This document shows positions 24,553 through 33,096 of a stretch of DNA of 33,704 nt, one piece after another. The DNA lies in NCBI GenBank assembly GCA_016937255.1, contig JAFGWG010000208.1, forward strand, positions 1 to 33,704, in the 5' to 3' direction. The stretch comes from Bacteroidales bacterium. Its GTDB lineage: Bacteria; Bacteroidota; Bacteroidia; Bacteroidales; DTU049. Position 1 is the first letter of the stretch, and every line of letters starts with the position of its first letter. The notes below the pieces were generated by a model. The model did no database searches and was not told the DNA's origin. It worked only from the letters and a program-made list of their open reading frames with translations. A program made the translations under genes and the position numbers.

Positions 24553-25887
24553 ATGAAGCATATACTGATTATTGGGGCAGGCTTATCATCGTCAACCATG
24601 ATAAGCTATTTGCTGGAGAGGAGCTATGACTATGATTGGAAGATCGTTGTGGCAGATGTCAATAAAGCATTGGCAGAGCAAAAAATTAAAAAACACGCAA
24701 ATGCAAGCGCTGTTGAATTTGATATTAATAGCAATCTGGCTCTAACTACTCTTGTGGCTGCAGCAGACATTGTGGTTTCTATGCTCCCAGCTCGATTTCA
24801 TCCGTTGGTAGCCGAGGAGTGCTTGAAGCAACGAAAGCACTTATTTACGGCTTCTTATGTGTCGCCAGAAATGCAAGCTTTGAACGATGAAGCACAGGAA
24901 AAGGGACTTCTCTTTATGAATGAATGTGGTGTTGACCCTGGTATTGATCACATGTCGGCTATGAAAGTCATTGATGAAATCAGAGCTAAAGGAGGTAAGT
25001 TTATTAGCTTTGAGTCGAATACCGGAGGACTTGTAGCACCAGAGTTTGATAATAATCCATGGAATTATAAACTAACATGGAATGCCCGAAATGTAATTCT
25101 TGCTGGTCAGAGTGGTGCTCGATTTTTGCACAATGGAAATTATAAATACATACCGTATAATCGTCTTTTTACTCGCACCGACCGATTATCAGTACTTGAT
25201 TATGGCGAATTTGATGTATATGCCAATCGCGATTCGCTAATATATCGAAAAATTTATGGTATTGAAGATATTGCAACAATTTTCAGAGGAACATTCCGCC
25301 GTCCCGGTTATTGCGAAGCTTATAACGCTCTTATTCAGATAGGCCTTACCGACGATAGTTATGAGCTTGTAAATGCCGCAGATCTAACCAATCGTAGCTT
25401 TATTGCTTCTTTCTTGCCTGAGCCGGAAGGTAAAGAAATAGAAGATGTTTTCTGTGAATATTTAGGTATTAACAGAGAAAGTGATGTCTTTAAGAAAATT
25501 GAATGGTTGGGCATTTTTGAAGAATCAAAAATTGCAAAAGGAATGAAAACTCCTGCACAGATACTTCAATCTATAATTGAACCAAAATGGAAACTCGATA
25601 AAGGTGATTTAGACATGATTGTGATGCAGCATCGTTTTGAATATACGCTGAATTCAAAAAAATACAGACGTTTGTCATCCATGATTGTGATAGGTAAAGA
25701 TAATACCAATACTGCTATGTCGATAACAGTTGGTATGCCAGTTGCTATTGCAATTGAAGAGTTTCTGAATGGGAAGTTTAAGGTCAGAGGCGTTCAGATT
25801 CCTGTAATACCTGAGCTATATGAACCAATTCTTAGTAAATTGGCTCCACTCGGAGTTGAATTTGTTGAAGAAGAATTTGAGATTTAG
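24553..25887 (+). CDS. Saccharopine dehydrogenase family protein (saccharopine reductase-like)
   Basis: A 444-residue NAD(P)-dependent enzyme of the saccharopine dehydrogenase family. It begins with the Rossmann motif HILIIGAGLSSSTMISYLLE (GAGLSSS at 8-14), followed by DIVVSMLPARFHPLVAEECL and the family motif NECGVDPGIDHMSAMKVID near 125-143, then SNTGGLVAPEFDNNPWNYK near 156-174. The C-terminal region resembles the Sacchrp_dh_C domain. In fungi and plants it splits saccharopine to lysine and glutamate semialdehyde; bacterial homologues act in lysine breakdown or, in related families, in carboxynorspermidine synthesis. No lysine-pathway partner gene is adjacent, so the physiological substrate is open. 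It is monocistronic with its own promoter and a shared bidirectional terminator. Confidence 0.88.
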   Translation: MKHILIIGAGLSSSTMISYLLERSYDYDWKIVVADVNKALAEQKIKKHANASAVEFDINSNLALTTLVAAADIVVSMLPARFHPLVAEECLKQRKHLFTASYVSPEMQALNDEAQEKGLLFMNECGVDPGIDHMSAMKVIDEIRAKGGKFISFESNTGGLVAPEFDNNPWNYKLTWNARNVILAGQSGARFLHNGNYKYIPYNRLFTRTDRLSVLDYGEFDVYANRDSLIYRKIYGIEDIATIFRGTFRRPGYCEAYNALIQIGLTDDSYELVNAADLTNRSFIASFLPEPEGKEIEDVFCEYLGINRESDVFKKIEWLGIFEESKIAKGMKTPAQILQSIIEPKWKLDKGDLDMIVMQHRFEYTLNSKKYRRLSSMIVIGKDNTNTAMSITVGMPVAIAIEEFLNGKFKVRGVQIPVIPELYEPILSKLAPLGVEFVEEEFEI

Positions 25888-25901
25888 AATTATTTGAGCA
25901 T

Positions 25902-25931
25902 AAAAAAAGAGGCTGTTAAGCCTCTTTTTTT
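25902..25931. terminator. Bidirectional Rho-independent terminator
   Basis: AGAGGCT pairs with AGCCTCT (loop GTTA), flanked by seven A on the left and seven T on the right, so it can work in both directions. It lies between the convergent saccharopine dehydrogenase-family gene (plus) and T9SS cargo gene (minus). Confidence 0.95.
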
Positions 25932-25948
25932 ATAGTATCTAAAAGCAA

Positions 25949-27043
25949 TTATTGAATAACTACTTTTTTGGTTAAACGGTTTCCGTTTGACATTAAAGAT
26001 ACGAAGTAGTTTCCTGAAGCAAGGTCAGAAACATCAATGCTTTCTTTGTAGTAGTTAGAAGCATTCTGCTCGCCCATTTCAACAACTTTAACAATCTGTC
26101 CGTTAGAGTTGATAATCTGAGCTTTTACAATACCATCATACTGTAATGCATACTCAAGATTCAGAACGTCTGAAGTAGGGTTAGGAGATGTGGTCATTTT
26201 CATTCCTTGGAAGTAATCAGCATCGTTAATACCAACATAGTTAGCATCAATAACTACAAATAATGACATGTTTACATCATAAGCACCACTAGTTCCATAG
26301 TTGATTGTTAACCAGTAATAAACAGAAGGATCAATACAGAGGAATGAATAGTTCAAACCACCATGATTTCCAGGCTCATCACAAAGCATGTAAGCTGTGT
26401 CGCTTGCGAGTCTCATAGGCTTGAAGTTTGCAACAACTGCAAAATCAGTGTTCATAGGAACAACAGCGCTTAGTGGTACATAGTTGAATCCCATATTAGG
26501 ATTCCAAGTTGTGTCAATATCGTCTGTTAAGAGGTTTGCAGTAGCAAGAGGAGTTCCTGAATATGCATCAGGACCTACAGCTGTAACGCCAGAAGCAGTA
26601 AGACATTGGTCTGCAGCCAATTCATAAATCATGACCTCAACATAAGAGCTAGCTCCACCAGTGTTAACTGTTTTTCCACCAACCATCATGAGGACACCTT
26701 CAATACCAATATTACCACCTACAACATAAGCCATACCCCAATAATCAACACCATAAGGATCTGCTATAGTTGCGTCGTAGTTTACACCAAACCAGTAACC
26801 AGCATCGCCACCCAATGAGTCAGCCATGCCTAAAGTGTAAATATTTGCAGTTGGAGATGCAAATAAAGGAATAGATGTTGCTGACCAACCTAAAGTGTCA
26901 GTTGGAGCTTTTGTCATGAAGCTTTCTGAAAGCTGTCTTTTGCTGATTTCACTAATTCCGCCTGGTGTAGGAGGAGTAAGCAGCTGAGCTGAAAGAGCTA
27001 ATGACAGAGAAATTGCCATAAAAGAAAGTAAGAGTTTTTTCAT
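25949..27043 (-). CDS. T9SS type A sorting-domain protein of unknown function
   Basis: A 364-residue secreted protein. The signal peptide is MKKLLLSFMAISLSLALSAQ. The middle (about 40-270) is rich in Gly, Tyr and Asp, predicted beta-sandwich-like, and I recognise no named domain (segments such as GYWFGVNYDATIADPYGVDY and LCDEPGNHGGLNYSFLCIDP). From about 281 it has a T9SS type A sorting domain (SPNPTSDVLNLEYAL, then DVSDLASGNYFVSLMS and a KKVVIQ end). It should be exported across the outer membrane by the type IX system. It is a single-gene unit with an exact -33/-7 promoter and a strong bidirectional terminator, which suggests good expression. The cargo call is firm; function is unknown. Confidence 0.87.
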   Translation of the reverse strand: MKKLLLSFMAISLSLALSAQLLTPPTPGGISEISKRQLSESFMTKAPTDTLGWSATSIPLFASPTANIYTLGMADSLGGDAGYWFGVNYDATIADPYGVDYWGMAYVVGGNIGIEGVLMMVGGKTVNTGGASSYVEVMIYELAADQCLTASGVTAVGPDAYSGTPLATANLLTDDIDTTWNPNMGFNYVPLSAVVPMNTDFAVVANFKPMRLASDTAYMLCDEPGNHGGLNYSFLCIDPSVYYWLTINYGTSGAYDVNMSLFVVIDANYVGINDADYFQGMKMTTSPNPTSDVLNLEYALQYDGIVKAQIINSNGQIVKVVEMGEQNASNYYKESIDVSDLASGNYFVSLMSNGNRLTKKVVIQ

Positions 27044-27082
27044 TTTTTTGATATTTGGTTAAACAAATTGTTTGTTAAGAGA

Positions 27083-27113
27083 CAAAAGTAATAATTTTTT
27101 GGTTGCATGCAAA
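27083..27113 (-). promoter_or_regulatory. Consensus Bacteroidota promoter of the orphan T9SS cargo gene
   Basis: On the minus strand TTTG (27113-27110), a spacer of exactly 19 bases, then TACTTTTG (27090-27083). Both elements match fully. It sits between the gcvP stop and the cargo gene ATG at 27043. Confidence 0.8.
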
Positions 27114-27116
27114 AAA

Positions 27117-29984
27117 TTATTCATAGGAAGATATTGGATCACAGGTACACATAATGTTTCTGTCGCCATATGCGTCATCAATACGATTAACCGTTGGCCA
27201 GTACTTTTCGCCATTTATAATTTTGGCTGCTTTTTCACGCGAATATGGGTAGTCCCAATTATTAGCAGTAATCATTGAAAGGGTATGAGGCGAGTTTTTC
27301 AATACATTATTTGCCTTATCAACACGACCTTCTTCAACTTCATTGATTTCTTCACGAATAGATAGCATGGCATCTATGAAGCGATTAAGCTCACTAAAAG
27401 GTTCACTTTCAGTGGGTTCAACCATCAGTGTTCCATGTACAGGAAATGCAACCGTTGGAGCATGAAACCCATAATCCATTAATCGTTTTGCAATGTCGGT
27501 TTCAGTTACACCTGCTTTGTGGAAAGGATTACAGTCGATGATGAATTCATGTGCAGCAAACCCATTAGTGCCAGTATATAAAATTTTATAGTGTTTCTCT
27601 AGCTTTTTCATTAAATAGTTTGCTGTAAGAATTGCATATTCGGTTGCTGTACGTAACCCTTGTCCTCCAAGTAATTTAATGTAGGCATAAGAAATAGGAG
27701 CAACAAATGCACTTCCGTATGGTGCGCCGGCAATTGCATTAATAGCTTTTTCACCACCAGTTTTCACTACAGGATGCCCTGGGAGGAAAGGACTCAAATG
27801 CTTCGCGGTTCCAATAGGGCCAACTCCAGGTCCACCACCACCATGAGGTATGGCAAAAGTTTTATGAAGGTTGAGATGGCACACATCTGCACCGATAAAT
27901 CCCGGGCTGGTTATGCCAACCTGCGCATTCATGTTCGCTCCATCCATATATACCTGCCCACCATGTTGGTGAATTAATTCGGTAATTTCCATGATGGCTT
28001 CTTCAAATATACCATGTGTGGAAGGATAGGTTACCATGAGGGCAGCAAGCTCATCACTGTGTTTTTCGGTCTTTTCTCTCAGATCGTTCAAATCAATATT
28101 GCCATGCTCGTCTGCTTTAACAACCACTACTTTCATGCCTGCCATTGCTGAACTGGCTGGGTTGGTTCCATGAGCAGAACTTGGTATAAGACAAATATTA
28201 CGATGATGATCGCCGCGATCTTCGTGATAGGCTTTTATAACTTTTAATCCTGCATATTCACCTGCTGCACCACTGTTTGGTTGAAAGCTTATTCGATCGA
28301 AACCGGTTATTTCTGCCAGTAGTTTTTCCAAGTCATTCAATAAATCAATATATCCCTGAGCTTGGTTCTGCGGAACAAATGGGTGGATGTTTCCGTACTC
28401 AGGCCAGCTGAGATGGAATAGCTCTGTTGCAGCATTAAGTTTCATGGTGCAACTTCCCAGAGGAATCATACTGCGATCAAGTCCCAGGTCTTTATTCCTA
28501 AGTAAAGTGATATAACGCATGAGTTCGGTTTCACTGTGATAGCTATTAAATACTTCTTGCTGCAGATATTTTGATTCTCGCTTAAACTCGTCTTTGAAGG
28601 TACTTATTTTAGCACATTGTTGGCGATCACAAACAAAGTCAGAATAACTTACTCCGGTAAGATCTGCAAATGCAGAAAGAATAGTATTGATGTCTTCCAG
28701 CTTTGTGGTTTCATCTACACTTATTCCAAGGTGTTTTTCGTCAATATATCGAAGGTTAATTTCTTTTTCAAGCATTTTTTGCTCAATATCTTTTATGTTG
28801 ATTTGAGCAGGAATTTCAATTTTTAATGTGTCGAAAAAGTCAGGGTTAAGTTGTTTGAACCCATATTTGCCGAGTTCGCCAGCAAGAACTCCGGTAAGGA
28901 TATTAATGTGGCGTGCAATTTCGTATAAACCTTCTGGACCATGATACACAGCATACATACCAGCCATATTTGCCAATAGAGCTTGCGCGGTACAAATATT
29001 AGAGGTGGCTCTTTCACGTTTGATATGCTGCTCGCGTGTTTGTAATGTCATTCGTAATGCTTGATGGCCAAGTGCATCTTTTGAAACACCTATAATACGG
29101 CCAGGCATATTGCGAATATGCTCTTCTTTTGAAGCAAGAAATGCTGCATGAGGCCCACCATATCCCATTGGAATTCCAAAACGCTGGGTGGAGCCAATAA
29201 CCATGTCAGCGCCCCATTCGCCTGGTGCTTTAAGCATTAATAAAGCCATTAAATCGGCTGCAACAGCAAACATCGCATTTTGTTCATGAAGTTTATCTGC
29301 AAGAGATTCATAGGCTTCAATGTTTCCAAATTGATCAGGATACTGTACAATGGCACCAAAAGTCTTTTCATTAATGTCAAAACTCGCAACATCACTTATA
29401 ATAAGTTCAATCCCAAGTGGAATTCCACGACTTTTTATCACATCAATACTTTGTGGGAATAATGTGCTTGATACCAAAAACTGATTTGCTCCTGCCTTAA
29501 CTTTTTCTCTTTTACGGGAATTATATGCCATAATCATGGCTTCAGCAGCAGCTGTAGCTTCATCTAAAAGAGAAGCGTTGGAAATTGGCATGGCAGTAAG
29601 TTCACTCACCACTGTTTGGAAGTTGAGCAAAGCCTCAAGACGCCCTTGGCTGATTTCGGCCTGGTATGGAGTATATGATGTATACCAACCCGGGCTTTCA
29701 AGAATATTTCTTTGAATAACACCCGGTAAAATAGTCCCATAATAACCCATTCCAATAAATGATTTGAAAATCTTGTTTTTTTGACCATGTTTTCGCATCA
29801 AGTCAATAGTCTCTGCTTCATTTAACCCATCTTCAATATTAAGATTTTTAGGGTTAATGATTTGAGAAGGCACTGTTTTGGAAATCAATTCATCCAAAGA
29901 ATCAACACCTATGGATTTAAGCATAACACTTAATTCATTTTCTTTGGGACCTACATGTCTGCGGGTGAAATTATTGCTGATCAT
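27117..29984 (-). CDS. gcvP: Glycine dehydrogenase (aminomethyl-transferring), P-protein of the glycine cleavage system
   Basis: The full-length P-protein, which decarboxylates glycine and passes the aminomethyl group to lipoyl H-protein using PLP. With ATG 29984 it has 955 residues and starts MISNNFTRRHVGPKENELSV, as in other P-proteins; the longer frame from 30008 would add eight residues that overlap the -7 element, so I reject it. The PLP-binding lysine is Lys708 in HLNLHKTFAIPHGGGGPGVG. Other landmarks are SFIGMGYYGTILPGVIQRNI near 75 and YTPYQAEISQGRLEAL near 103, both N-terminal-half motifs. The two P-protein halves are fused in one chain. The gcvT and gcvH genes are not in the window, so the system is dispersed. 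Confidence 0.97.
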   Translation of the reverse strand: MISNNFTRRHVGPKENELSVMLKSIGVDSLDELISKTVPSQIINPKNLNIEDGLNEAETIDLMRKHGQKNKIFKSFIGMGYYGTILPGVIQRNILESPGWYTSYTPYQAEISQGRLEALLNFQTVVSELTAMPISNASLLDEATAAAEAMIMAYNSRKREKVKAGANQFLVSSTLFPQSIDVIKSRGIPLGIELIISDVASFDINEKTFGAIVQYPDQFGNIEAYESLADKLHEQNAMFAVAADLMALLMLKAPGEWGADMVIGSTQRFGIPMGYGGPHAAFLASKEEHIRNMPGRIIGVSKDALGHQALRMTLQTREQHIKRERATSNICTAQALLANMAGMYAVYHGPEGLYEIARHINILTGVLAGELGKYGFKQLNPDFFDTLKIEIPAQINIKDIEQKMLEKEINLRYIDEKHLGISVDETTKLEDINTILSAFADLTGVSYSDFVCDRQQCAKISTFKDEFKRESKYLQQEVFNSYHSETELMRYITLLRNKDLGLDRSMIPLGSCTMKLNAATELFHLSWPEYGNIHPFVPQNQAQGYIDLLNDLEKLLAEITGFDRISFQPNSGAAGEYAGLKVIKAYHEDRGDHHRNICLIPSSAHGTNPASSAMAGMKVVVVKADEHGNIDLNDLREKTEKHSDELAALMVTYPSTHGIFEEAIMEITELIHQHGGQVYMDGANMNAQVGITSPGFIGADVCHLNLHKTFAIPHGGGGPGVGPIGTAKHLSPFLPGHPVVKTGGEKAINAIAGAPYGSAFVAPISYAYIKLLGGQGLRTATEYAILTANYLMKKLEKHYKILYTGTNGFAAHEFIIDCNPFHKAGVTETDIAKRLMDYGFHAPTVAFPVHGTLMVEPTESEPFSELNRFIDAMLSIREEINEVEEGRVDKANNVLKNSPHTLSMITANNWDYPYSREKAAKIINGEKYWPTVNRIDDAYGDRNIMCTCDPISSYE

Positions 29985-30005
29985 TGTTTTGTAGTTTTGT
30001 TTCCA

Positions 30006-30013
30006 CAAAAATA
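30006..30013 (-). promoter_or_regulatory. Putative -7 element of gcvP
   Basis: The minus strand reads TATTTTTG, ending 21 bases before the preferred gcvP ATG at 29984. It overlaps the alternative upstream ATG at 30008, which argues against that start. Confidence 0.5.
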
Positions 30014-30081
30014 CATAAATTTACTATACATTTATCATGTATCGGGTATGCAATAAATCATTACTTTTGATAAAAAATATC

Positions 30082-30693
30082 ATGCTGCGAATATTTCCCA
30101 CTCTCCTATTGGTGTTTATGCTTCAATCTGTATGGGCTCAGGATACCATTGTTAAAATCACAGGCCGCATTAAAACAGATGTGGAAGTGATGAAAATTGA
30201 CACTGATTATGTCTATTATCTTAGAGAAAAAGACAAAACTGTTAATAGTCAGGGACGTCTTAAACCCAGAACTATAGAAAGGGTCGATGTCTTTGAAGTA
30301 TATTACGAAAATGGGAAAAGCGAACTTGCTTATCAGGTCGATGGTGAGGGGTTTATTGTAGAACCCGATTCCATGCGTTTTTATGTGCAAGGATGTACAG
30401 ACGCTTTTGATATGGCTCATAATCGAGTGATAGGGCCCATTAGTTTTCTGGCTACTGTTGGTAGTGGATTTCTGCCTCTGCCATTTCTAACAGTTGTTGC
30501 TGTTCCTGCAATTTCAAGTGCAGTGGTGGCTATGTTTACACCTAAATTCCCGCACGATAAAATTCAGGGTGATTATGTAAACAGATATTATATAATGGGT
30601 TATCAGGACACCAAGAAAATCAAAAAGGTAAAATCTACCGTCTTCTTTGGAATGTCAGGTATTGCTTTTTCTCTATTGTTTCACACCTTGTGA
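30082..30693 (+). CDS. Exported or membrane protein of unknown function
   Basis: The frame opens at 30037, but ATG 30082 gives a clean signal peptide (MLRIFPTLLLVFMLQSVWAQ) and 203 residues. The mature part starts DTIVKITGRIKTDVEVMKID and is beta-rich (RTIERVDVFEVYYENGKSEL). Two hydrophobic stretches follow: about residues 121-148 (ISFLATVGSGFLPLPFLTVV and on) and the C-terminus (TVFFGMSGIAFSLLFHTL), with KDIKKIKKVKS-like basic residues before the last. This suggests an inner-membrane protein with a periplasmic N-terminal domain. I recognise no family. It is divergent from gcvP, and the ftsY promoter follows in the short gap. Function unknown. Confidence 0.65.
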   Translation: MLRIFPTLLLVFMLQSVWAQDTIVKITGRIKTDVEVMKIDTDYVYYLREKDKTVNSQGRLKPRTIERVDVFEVYYENGKSELAYQVDGEGFIVEPDSMRFYVQGCTDAFDMAHNRVIGPISFLATVGSGFLPLPFLTVVAVPAISSAVVAMFTPKFPHDKIQGDYVNRYYIMGYQDTKKIKKVKSTVFFGMSGIAFSLLFHTL

Positions 30694-30718
30694 TAAATGC
30701 AAATAAAACTAATTATAG

Positions 30719-30726
30719 TACCTTTG
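30719..30726 (+). promoter_or_regulatory. Putative -7 element of ftsY-rimO
   Basis: TACCTTTG matches TAnnTTTG and ends 24 bases before the ftsY ATG at 30751. The -33 region is not clear. Confidence 0.5.
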
Positions 30727-30750
30727 CATAGTAAAATAATACAATAGAAT

Positions 30751-31698
30751 ATGGCATTCTTTGGAATTTTTGGGAAAGAAAAAAAGGATAGACTCGACGA
30801 CGGTTTGCAAAAAACAAGAGAAAATGTTTTTTCCCGCTTATCACGTGCTGTTGTCGGAAAATCGAAAGTTGATGACGAAGTTCTCGATGAGTTGGAAGAA
30901 GCTTTAATTAGCTCAGATGTTGGCGTGGAAACTACTTTGAAAATTATTGAGCGGCTAGAAGAACGTGTGAGAAGAGATAAGTATATCGGTACAGACGAAT
31001 TGCATAATACGTTGAGGGAAGAAATTTCCTTAATGCTGGATGAATACAAATCTGAGAAACTTCCTGATATTGAAAATACTAAGCCCTATATTATTTTGGT
31101 TGTTGGCGTAAATGGTGTTGGAAAAACTACCACTATTGGTAAACTTGCTTCCAGATTTAAAAGTGTTGGAAAAACAGTAGTGCTTGGCGCAGCAGATACT
31201 TTTAGGGCGGCTGCCGTTGATCAGTTGAAGATCTGGTCGCAACGAGCTGGGGTGGAAATCGTGGAGCACGGTATGGGCGCCGATCCTGCTTCAGTAGCTT
31301 ACGATACAGCAATTGTCGCAAAATCTAAAAATTATGATGTGGCTATTATAGATACTGCAGGTCGCTTGCATAATAAAGTGAACTTGATGAATGAACTCTC
31401 AAAAATTAAGCGTGTTATTCAAAAAGTAATTCCCGACGCCCCACACGAAGTATTATTGATTCTGGATGCTTCAACCGGACAAAATGCTTTCGAACAAGCC
31501 AAACAGTTTACCGCAGCTACCGATGTTAATGCACTTGCTTTAACTAAACTTGATGGTACTGCAAAAGGTGGTGTAGTGATTGGTATTTCCGATCAGTTTA
31601 AGGTGCCTGTAAAATATATTGGTATTGGTGAAAAAATAGACGATTTGCAAGTGTTTAATGCATCAGAGTTTGTTGATTCACTCTTTAAAAATAAATAA
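30751..31698 (+). CDS. ftsY: Signal recognition particle receptor FtsY
   Basis: A 315-residue SRP receptor GTPase that docks ribosome-SRP complexes at the inner membrane. It is a short form: the N-terminal acidic A domain is reduced to about 20 residues (MAFFGIFGKEKKDRLDDG), then the helical N domain and the GTPase G domain follow. The P-loop GVNGVGKTTTIGKLA starts at residue 119; DTFRAAAVDQLK at 149-160 is the insertion-box motif; DTAGRLHNK and TKLDGTAKGG are the G3 and G4/closing-loop motifs. It ends with DDLQVFNASEFVDSLF, as in other FtsY proteins. rimO begins four bases downstream, so the two are co-transcribed, a pairing I recall as common in Bacteroidota. Confidence 0.97.
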   Translation: MAFFGIFGKEKKDRLDDGLQKTRENVFSRLSRAVVGKSKVDDEVLDELEEALISSDVGVETTLKIIERLEERVRRDKYIGTDELHNTLREEISLMLDEYKSEKLPDIENTKPYIILVVGVNGVGKTTTIGKLASRFKSVGKTVVLGAADTFRAAAVDQLKIWSQRAGVEIVEHGMGADPASVAYDTAIVAKSKNYDVAIIDTAGRLHNKVNLMNELSKIKRVIQKVIPDAPHEVLLILDASTGQNAFEQAKQFTAATDVNALALTKLDGTAKGGVVIGISDQFKVPVKYIGIGEKIDDLQVFNASEFVDSLFKNK

Positions 31699-31702
31699 TT
31701 TC

Positions 31703-33004
31703 ATGTCCGAAAATAAAAAAATTAGCATAATTACCATGGGCTGTCCTAAGAACATGGTGGACAGTGAAAAACTTGGCGCAAATCTTCTCAAAAATGGTTT
31801 TGATGTCAGTCATGAAAGTGACGATGCAGATATTATAATTATTAATACTTGCGGCTTTATTAATGATGCTAAAGTTGAATCTATTGACGAAATTCTATCT
31901 TTTATAAAGGCAAAAGAAGAGGGGAAAATTGAAAAGCTTATTGTAAGTGGCTGTTTATCCGAACGATACAATGAGGATCTGCAAAAAGAGATGCCTGGCG
32001 TAGATCGATTTTTTGGGGTACATGATTATGATGATTTATTGGCTTATGTGAAAGATAATCCTGAAATCTCAAATGACCGATTATTAAGCACGCCGTCTCA
32101 TTATGCATATCTTAAAATTGCTGAAGGCTGTAATCGCACTTGTAGCTTTTGCGCCATTCCGGGAATTAGAGGACCCTTAAAATCCGAGCCCATCGAAAAA
32201 TTAATGGAGGAAGCTGGTAAATTGGCTGCGGCGGGAGTGAAAGAATTGATTGTTATTGCGCAGGATACCGTTTCCTATGGTATTGATTTATATGGAAAAA
32301 GCGAAACAGCTCGCCTCTTGCGAGAATTGTCAACGATAGATGGTATTGAATGGATACGTTTGATGTACACTTATCCGGCAGGATTTCCCGACGAATTGAT
32401 CGATGAAATTGCTTCTAATCCAAAAGTGCTTAAATATATTGATATTCCATTGCAACATATAGATGACGATTTATTAAAGAGCATGAGAAGAGGAGGCGAC
32501 AAACTGGGTATTATTGCTTTAATTCATAAAATGCGTGAAAAAATCCCAGGCCTGTGTATTCGTACGGCATTTATTGTCGGATATCCAGGGGAAACGCGCA
32601 GATCGTTTTTGGATTTATTCAAGTTTGTGAAGGAAATGAAATTTGAACGAATGGGTGTTTTTTCATATTCACAAGAGGAAAATACCCCAGCGTATCATTT
32701 AGGCGATCCTGTTGCAGCGCGAACAAAGATGAAGCGCATGAGTGATTTAATTCAGCTTCATGAGAAAAACAGCACCGAGCGTAATCAAAGTCTCATTGGA
32801 ACTGAATGTATGGCCATTTGTGATGGGAAAGAGGATGGATCATTTATAGGAAGGCTTATGTGCGATGCACCTGAAATTGACAATATTGTGTTTTTGCAGG
32901 GCAAGAACCTGAATCCTGGTAATATATATAAGGTTAAAATTGTTGAAGCGGGAATATTTGATCTTGCTGCAGAAATTATCAGAGATGACGAAAAATGCTT
33001 GTAG
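31703..33004 (+). CDS. rimO: Ribosomal protein S12 methylthiotransferase RimO
   Basis: A 433-residue radical SAM methylthiotransferase that adds a methylthio group to an aspartate of ribosomal protein S12. The start is ATG 31703 (MSENKKISIITMGCPKNMVD); an earlier in-frame ATG at 31658 lies inside ftsY and adds 15 unrelated residues. The N-terminal UPF0004 domain supplies cluster cysteines Cys14, Cys50 and Cys84. The radical SAM motif is Cys143-Cys147-Cys150 (EGCNRTCSFCAIPGIRG). The C-terminus is a TRAM domain. CPKNMVDSE and IPLQHIDDDLLKSMRRGGD separate RimO from MiaB. Four bases separate it from ftsY. Confidence 0.96.
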   Translation: MSENKKISIITMGCPKNMVDSEKLGANLLKNGFDVSHESDDADIIIINTCGFINDAKVESIDEILSFIKAKEEGKIEKLIVSGCLSERYNEDLQKEMPGVDRFFGVHDYDDLLAYVKDNPEISNDRLLSTPSHYAYLKIAEGCNRTCSFCAIPGIRGPLKSEPIEKLMEEAGKLAAAGVKELIVIAQDTVSYGIDLYGKSETARLLRELSTIDGIEWIRLMYTYPAGFPDELIDEIASNPKVLKYIDIPLQHIDDDLLKSMRRGGDKLGIIALIHKMREKIPGLCIRTAFIVGYPGETRRSFLDLFKFVKEMKFERMGVFSYSQEENTPAYHLGDPVAARTKMKRMSDLIQLHEKNSTERNQSLIGTECMAICDGKEDGSFIGRLMCDAPEIDNIVFLQGKNLNPGNIYKVKIVEAGIFDLAAEIIRDDEKCL

Positions 33005-33018
33005 TAAAATAAAATTCT

Positions 33019-33026
33019 TATATTTG
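33019..33026 (+). promoter_or_regulatory. Putative -7 element of rho
   Basis: TATATTTG matches TAnnTTTG just after the rimO stop, 70 bases before the rho ATG. CTTG at 32998-33001 is a possible -33 with a short 17-base spacer. The leader would be about 60-65 bases. Confidence 0.5.
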
Positions 33027-33038
33027 CGATTCAATACG

Positions 33039-33058
33039 GGAGAAACACATATTTCTCC
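33039..33058 (+). other. Hairpin in the predicted rho leader
   Basis: GGAGAAA (33039-33045) is the perfect complement of TTTCTCC (33052-33058) with a six-base loop CACATA. It has no T tract, so it is not a terminator. It could take part in rho autoregulation, but this is speculative. Confidence 0.4.
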
Positions 33059-33096
33059 AATTTACCAATTTAAGTTTTTACAAAGACAAACCCATA

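Noticed and set aside
29985-30008. Earlier in-frame ATG for gcvP
   Set aside because: It overlaps the -7 element and adds eight residues absent from typical P-proteins.
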